Positions 5,200 to 9,213 of a stretch of 9,213 nucleotides of DNA are shown here, one piece after another (the first letter of the stretch is position 1; each line of letters opens with the position of its first letter). Origin of the DNA: Candidatus Aegiribacteria sp. (GTDB lineage: Bacteria; Fermentibacterota; Fermentibacteria; Fermentibacterales; JCC-6); the NCBI GenBank assembly GCA_030642525.1, contig DAOWNO010000056.1, positions 1 through 9,213 of the forward strand, written 5' to 3'. Made by a program: the position numbers and the translations under genes. The notes beneath the pieces are model-generated. The model did not search any database. It saw nothing but the letters and a program-made list of their open reading frames with translations, and was not told the origin of the DNA.

Positions 5200-8100
5200 G
5201 CTGTCACTCAGCTGTTCAGCGGTTTCAAGGCTGACAGATGTCATGGATGAGACTCCCTGTTCGACCATAGTTATTCCAAACAGGCGGTCAGCGGCTTCCA
5301 TAGTGCGCTTGTTGTGCGTTATCACCACGAACTGGGTTCTTTCAACAAATCCTTTGAGCAGTTTGACATAATTATCAACATTTGAATCATCAAGTGGCGC
5401 GTCCAGCTCGTCCAGCACACAGAAAGGAGACGGCTTTACAAGATATAGAGCGAACAGCAGCGCAGCTGCTGTCATGGCTCTCTCTCCACTGGAAAGTGCT
5501 GTGATATTCTCAAGTTTCTTTCCGGGCGGCCTGGCAACTATCTGTATGCCGCCTTCAAGAGGATCTTCTGAATCAAGTGCCATGATATCAGCCTCTCCTC
5601 CGCCGAAAAGGCTGGTAAACATATCCTTGAAGTGCTTCCTCACTTCAACGAAAGTCTCATCAAACTTCTTTGCGGCTGTCTGATTGATCTCTCTGATAGC
5701 GTCCATGAGGGATTCTCTGGCTTTATTTAGATCGTCTCTCTGATCCTTCAGGAAAGTAATTCTTTTATTGGCTTCCTCAAACTCCGGAACAGCAAGCATG
5801 TTTACCGGGCCAAGATTCTCTCTGTAGCCGATTTGCTTGTTCAGTTCCTTCTCGATATTCTCATCGGAATAGTCCCAGAACCTGCTCTTTTCCTCGGGGA
5901 GAACCAGCTCTTTCTCCCTGAGTTCATCGACAAGCCCTTTTACTGTTTCCAATTCGCCCGAAAGAGAAGCTCTTTCTTCTCTGGCGGAAGACAGATTTTC
6001 TCTGTGTTCGAAAAGCTCATCTTCAACCTGCCGGGTTTTCTCAAGCCATTCCGCTCTGCTGTTGCTGGAGTTCGTTCGGCTTTTCTCGGCTTCCTCTCTG
6101 CGGAGGGAGAGATCGCCCCTCTGTTCCTCCAGCTGCTCAATAGATTTATCAATCGTGATCTTTCCATCAAGCAGCTTGCCGGCTTTTTCTTTAAGAGCGC
6201 TACTTCCTTCCCTTGATTCCGAAGCGTCAGAAAGATGTCTTGCCCGATCAAGTCCGATCTGCTTCAGAGATGTCTCGAGAGAAGACAGTTCGATCAGCGT
6301 AGCATTATCTTCTCGAACGGCTCTGTTAAGATTGACGGTCAGATTATCCCGTCCAGCCTCGATTTTTTCAAGAATACCCGCCTGTTTTTTAAGGAAAGCG
6401 CTGCATTCTTCAATTCTTTTTGAGGGTTCATTCGATTCCTGATCTTCCGAAGCCTTCCTGATATTCGGAAGACTGGCCTCGAGATTCTCCTTCTCGGCCG
6501 CGAGTTCACTGATCCTGCTTTCAAGACCGCTCACTGTTGCCTGAAGTGAAGCTTCATTTTTTTCGCGGTTGATGATCCCAACGCGAATCTCTTCAAGGGA
6601 GGATGACGATTCAATTTCAGTTTTCCTCAGCCGGCTCTCCTGGTCCCGATCGGCGTCAAGCTTCTTTCTCAGTGCCAGCAGCATCTCTTCAGCTTCTTCT
6701 GCGAGCGCTTCCCGTTCAATTGCTCCTCCGCCTGAATCTGGAACTCCGAGGCGTACGAGTCCGTCCTTCCTGAACAGATCGCCGTCTCCGGTGACTATAT
6801 CAAGATCAATACCGCTGAAAAACCATTCTGCTGCGGTTTTTCTATCGGGAGCAACAATACATCCTGAAAGTAATGCTCGGAAACTATCCGGGGAATTCTC
6901 CTCCAGACAATCAGGAAGCCATACTGATTCTTCCGGAATCACCGGTTTTGATACTTCTCTGACACTCAGGAAATATCTTTTTCCGCCTGAGTCCTCGGGG
7001 AGGATCCTGCCGTCACAGATAATTGAGTCCTGGAACGAATCGAGCCATGCGCCGACTGCTATTCCCATTCCGGATCGAACAGACAAACCTGATGATATGA
7101 GCGAATCCCTGGAATCAGATGAGAGATCAGCCTTTCTGAGGTTTTCAATCTTTGCCTTCAGAAGGCTTGCTTCCATTTCACAGGATCTGATTCGATCTGT
7201 TATTCCGGCGATCTTCCCCGTGATTGCCGTTTGAGATTCCTTTTCCTTTTCAAGTCTTCCTGCCCACTCAGCTTTTGCGGCAGTGACACCGGAAAGCTCT
7301 TTCTTTGATTCAACAAGGTTATCGCTGATTCTCTGAATTGCTTTCTCAAGCTCTTCTTTTCTTTCCAGAGCATGCTCTACTTCCTGCTTTGCTCTTTCGA
7401 TTCTTCTGAGACGATCCGAGTATTCCTCCTGAAGAGACCGTAAGCCTTCAGCCCTTTCTCTGTACTCTGATTTCAGTTTTTCAAGTTCGGCTGACAGCCT
7501 TTTGTACTCGTTTTCCTTAAGTGAGGTTTCCGATGCAGCCTTCACCGCGATACTTCGAGCAGATTTGATCCGGCTCTCAAGGGAGGTCTGTTCGCCAAGC
7601 AGAATATCAGCCTTTTTCTCAAGATTCTCAGCTTTTTCCGATTCCAGCGCTGATTCCTTATCAGCTATCTCTGCCTGCTCTATGGTGTATTTTCTTCTCT
7701 CCTCGGCAACTGCAAGCTGTTCCCGGACTTTCCCGAGTTCCGAGTCAAGCATGGAGCACTGCTGATGTTCTCTGTCAAGTTGAGACTGAACCGTCTCGAG
7801 AGAAGTTCTGGCCTGGCTCAGTCTGGCTGCAGCGGCTGCGACCGAAGCAGTGTATTTCTGTTCATGTCCCTGGCTCTCTTTAAGGCGCTTCTCCAGTTGT
7901 TTCAATCTGTTCTGTGATACTTCGAGACTTCGATACTCCATGAGACCCTGGATCTCAGTTACACGTTTTTCAGATCTCTCCCACCTTCGGAAATCAGCCA
8001 CCTGTTTTTTAAGTAATCGGACATTTCTGTCAACCTCGGAAATAATGTCATCCAGTCTCTCCATATCGGCGCCTGCGCCATTCAGCTTCAGTTCAGCTCT

Positions 8101-8625
8101 GTGGCGCTGTATTTTATATTTGACGATCCCGGCGGCTTCATCAAAGAGAAATCTTCTGTCAGCCGGACCGCTTTCAATAATAGTCTCGGTCATATTTCTC
8201 TCCAGAATCCAGTAGCCATTGCTTCCAAGCCCTCTGTCAACGATCAGGTCTGTAATATCCATGAGCCTGCATCGATTACCGTTCAGAAGGTACTCGCTGT
8301 CTCCGGATCGGAAGAGTCTTCTTGTTACTGCAACTTCATCGAAATCCAGATCAAGATCCCGGTTGGAATTATCGAATGTCAGGATTACTTCAGCCATCCC
8401 GAGCGGTTTTCTGTCAACTGTTCCGGAAAATATCACATCCTCCATGCGATCGGCTCGCAGTTCAGATGGACTCTGGGATCCGAGGACCCATCTGATCGCG
8501 TCAGCGATATTGCTTTTTCCGCAGCCGTTCGGCCCTACTATGCAGGAGATGCCTTTCCGGAATTCCAGTTCAAACGCATCCGCAAATGATTTGAAACCAA
8601 CTATCTCCAGCCTTTTCAGATACAA
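5197..8625 (-). CDS. smc: chromosome segregation protein SMC, divergent
   Basis: SMC is the dimeric ATPase of the bacterial condensin, which compacts and separates chromosomes with ScpA and ScpB (neither is in this window). The protein is 1142 residues, slightly under the usual 1170-1190. The N-terminal head begins MYLKRLEIVGFKSFAD with Walker A GPNGCGKS (31-38) and DEAAGIVKYK (162-171). Coiled-coil arms span about 172-500 and 635-960. The hinge is about 505-635, ending DIVTGDGDLF (609-618) and GGG (632-634). The C-terminal head has the signature LSSGERA (1044-1050), Walker B VLDELDAPLDD (1070-1080) with Glu1073, and His1104. Oddities: the Q-loop segment reads ILERNM (140-145), with Arg143 where most SMCs have Gln; the signature is LSSGE, not LSGGE; and the hinge seems to lack much of its first subdomain. 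The start is TTG 8625-8623, with GGGAG (8639-8635) 9 nt upstream, matching the conserved family N-terminus. Its stop lies in the ftsY ribosome site. Confidence 0.97.
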   Translation of the reverse strand: MYLKRLEIVGFKSFADAFELEFRKGISCIVGPNGCGKSNIADAIRWVLGSQSPSELRADRMEDVIFSGTVDRKPLGMAEVILTFDNSNRDLDLDFDEVAVTRRLFRSGDSEYLLNGNRCRLMDITDLIVDRGLGSNGYWILERNMTETIIESGPADRRFLFDEAAGIVKYKIQRHRAELKLNGAGADMERLDDIISEVDRNVRLLKKQVADFRRWERSEKRVTEIQGLMEYRSLEVSQNRLKQLEKRLKESQGHEQKYTASVAAAAARLSQARTSLETVQSQLDREHQQCSMLDSELGKVREQLAVAEERRKYTIEQAEIADKESALESEKAENLEKKADILLGEQTSLESRIKSARSIAVKAASETSLKENEYKRLSAELEKLKSEYRERAEGLRSLQEEYSDRLRRIERAKQEVEHALERKEELEKAIQRISDNLVESKKELSGVTAAKAEWAGRLEKEKESQTAITGKIAGITDRIRSCEMEASLLKAKIENLRKADLSSDSRDSLISSGLSVRSGMGIAVGAWLDSFQDSIICDGRILPEDSGGKRYFLSVREVSKPVIPEESVWLPDCLEENSPDSFRALLSGCIVAPDRKTAAEWFFSGIDLDIVTGDGDLFRKDGLVRLGVPDSGGGAIEREALAEEAEEMLLALRKKLDADRDQESRLRKTEIESSSSLEEIRVGIINREKNEASLQATVSGLESRISELAAEKENLEASLPNIRKASEDQESNEPSKRIEECSAFLKKQAGILEKIEAGRDNLTVNLNRAVREDNATLIELSSLETSLKQIGLDRARHLSDASESREGSSALKEKAGKLLDGKITIDKSIEQLEEQRGDLSLRREEAEKSRTNSSNSRAEWLEKTRQVEDELFEHRENLSSAREERASLSGELETVKGLVDELREKELVLPEEKSRFWDYSDENIEKELNKQIGYRENLGPVNMLAVPEFEEANKRITFLKDQRDDLNKARESLMDAIREINQTAAKKFDETFVEVRKHFKDMFTSLFGGGEADIMALDSEDPLEGGIQIVARPPGKKLENITALSSGERAMTAAALLFALYLVKPSPFCVLDELDAPLDDSNVDNYVKLLKGFVERTQFVVITHNKRTMEAADRLFGITMVEQGVSSMTSVSLETAEQLSDS

Positions 8626-8634
8626 GTATCGATG

Positions 8635-8639
8635 CTCCC
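8635..8639 (-). promoter_or_regulatory. smc ribosome binding site before a TTG start
   Basis: GGGAG lies 9 nt before the TTG at 8625, in the 36-nt gap after the pgsA-like gene. No ATG in this frame would give the conserved SMC N-terminus, so this site and the family alignment fix the TTG start. Confidence 0.65.
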
Positions 8640-8661
8640 GTCAGCTGAAAGTCTGCCCGGA

Positions 8662-9213
8662 TCAGATATTCCGGATTCGTTGTACGGACTCAGAAAAATA
8701 GACAAAAAAGCTAATCAGCACAAACGCAAGAGAAACCAGACCCACAGGATCGAGTCCGGCAAACACCAGATCGGAAGGCCACAATGTTTTATCAAGCATA
8801 TAGCAGACCGCGGCTATGGTCATATAGATCGAAAGTATGAGAGTTGAGAGTTTGCCCCAGATGTTCGAAGCCGGAGGCGATCCAAGACGCTTTGTGAGAT
8901 AAAGTCCTCCGGAAGCAATGAGAATATCTCTGGACAGGGCAACTGCAATAAACCAGACCGGAACTGCACCGAGAAAACCAAGAGTAATGATGAACGCGGT
9001 CATGGCGATCTTATCCGCCAGGGGGTCAAACAGTTTTCCCCAGTCACTTATGGAATTTGTTCTTCTTGCAATGATTCCATCAAGAAAATCAGAGAATATC
9101 CCCACAAAGATAATGATGGATACGGGAATAATCGCTCTGGATACAAGGAAGAAACACGCTGCAAACCCCAGAGGGATTCTTGAGAGACTGATAACATTGG
9201 GGAGATTGATTAA
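8662..9213 (-). CDS. pgsA: CDP-alcohol phosphatidyltransferase, PgsA-like (5' end outside window)
   Basis: This is an integral inner-membrane enzyme. PgsA makes phosphatidylglycerol phosphate from CDP-diacylglycerol and glycerol-3-phosphate, the first committed step to phosphatidylglycerol and cardiolipin. The visible 183 residues begin LINLPNVISLSRIPLG, matching the usual N-terminus (N-x-P-N-x-x-x-x-x-R), so only a few residues are missing beyond 9213. A GTG at 9105 would be too late, since it would cut off this segment and the first catalytic helix. The full family motif D-x2-D-G-x2-A-R-x8-G-x3-D-x3-D is present at visible residues 42-67 (D42, D45, G46, A49, R50, G59, D63, D67), followed by several hydrophobic helices. 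The later ISNIWGKLST-like stretch is NIWGKLST (117-124). It ends in TGA 36 nt before smc and probably heads the visible operon. A related COG0558 enzyme, such as a CDP-alcohol-type cardiolipin synthase, is possible; the family is certain, the acceptor alcohol is not. Confidence 0.85.
   Translation of the reverse strand, partial: LINLPNVISLSRIPLGFAACFFLVSRAIIPVSIIIFVGIFSDFLDGIIARRTNSISDWGKLFDPLADKIAMTAFIITLGFLGAVPVWFIAVALSRDILIASGGLYLTKRLGSPPASNIWGKLSTLILSIYMTIAAVCYMLDKTLWPSDLVFAGLDPVGLVSLAFVLISFFVYFSESVQRIRNI

Noticed and set aside
3973..5234. Plus-strand open frames opposite ftsY and the ABC ATPase
   Set aside because: Both minus-strand genes have every expected nucleotide-binding motif, and the opposite frames show no recognisable protein.
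5474..8701. Several plus-strand open frames of 60-220 codons opposite smc
   Set aside because: They are antisense to a strongly conserved SMC and are rich in Ser, Phe and Leu, the expected mirror of Glu/Lys/Arg-rich coiled-coil codons. No ribosome site or domain supports them.
8662..9105. GTG at 9105 as the start of the pgsA-like gene
   Set aside because: The frame stays open to 9213 and encodes the conserved N-terminal N-L-P-N-V-I-S-L-S-R segment and first membrane helix, so the true start lies beyond the window.

Overview
The window looks like chromosomal DNA from a Gram-negative (diderm) bacterium, probably an uncultured lineage in or near the FCB (Fibrobacteres-Chlorobi-Bacteroidetes) group. 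Three things suggest this: a DUF5916-type outer-membrane protein, a family common in that group; an SMC protein whose Q-loop segment reads ILERNM, closer to the Bacteroidetes-type I-E-L-K-M form than to the usual I-x-Q-G form; and moderate base composition. The phylum call is an inference. No mobile element, tRNA, rRNA or CRISPR array is visible.

Layout. (1) Positions 1-780, minus strand: an EamA/DMT-family multi-pass exporter, cut by the left edge and missing its C-terminus. It starts at a TTG that overlaps the stop of a possible 34-codon secreted or leader peptide (777-881). (2) Positions 882-1244: a divergent intergenic region with no convincing gene, several short inverted repeats (best at 995-1013) and a plausible rightward promoter. 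(3) Positions 1245-3446, plus strand: a 733-residue exported DUF5916 protein with an N-terminal CBM9/DOMON-like domain and a C-terminal outer-membrane beta-barrel. (4) Positions 3447-3542: a convergent gap without a canonical terminator. (5) Positions 9213 down to 3543, minus strand: a tight operon in the order CDP-alcohol phosphatidyltransferase (pgsA-like, 5' end outside the window), smc, ftsY, ABC-transporter ATPase. The gaps are 36 nt, 14 nt and a TTGA overlap.

The minus-strand operon joins housekeeping functions: phospholipid synthesis, chromosome organisation (SMC) and co-translational membrane targeting (FtsY, the SRP receptor). smc next to ftsY is a known bacterial arrangement. The last gene is an ABC-2-type ATPase with no permease in the window.

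The most notable observations are these. All five assignable starts of the larger genes are TTG, four with good Shine-Dalgarno sequences, and two gene junctions use TTGA overlaps. The SMC protein has non-canonical Q-loop and signature residues and a hinge that seems to lack much of its first half. The predicted outer-membrane protein has eight cysteines. I found no evidence of an undescribed defence or mobile system; this is mainly a conserved core region with some divergent details.
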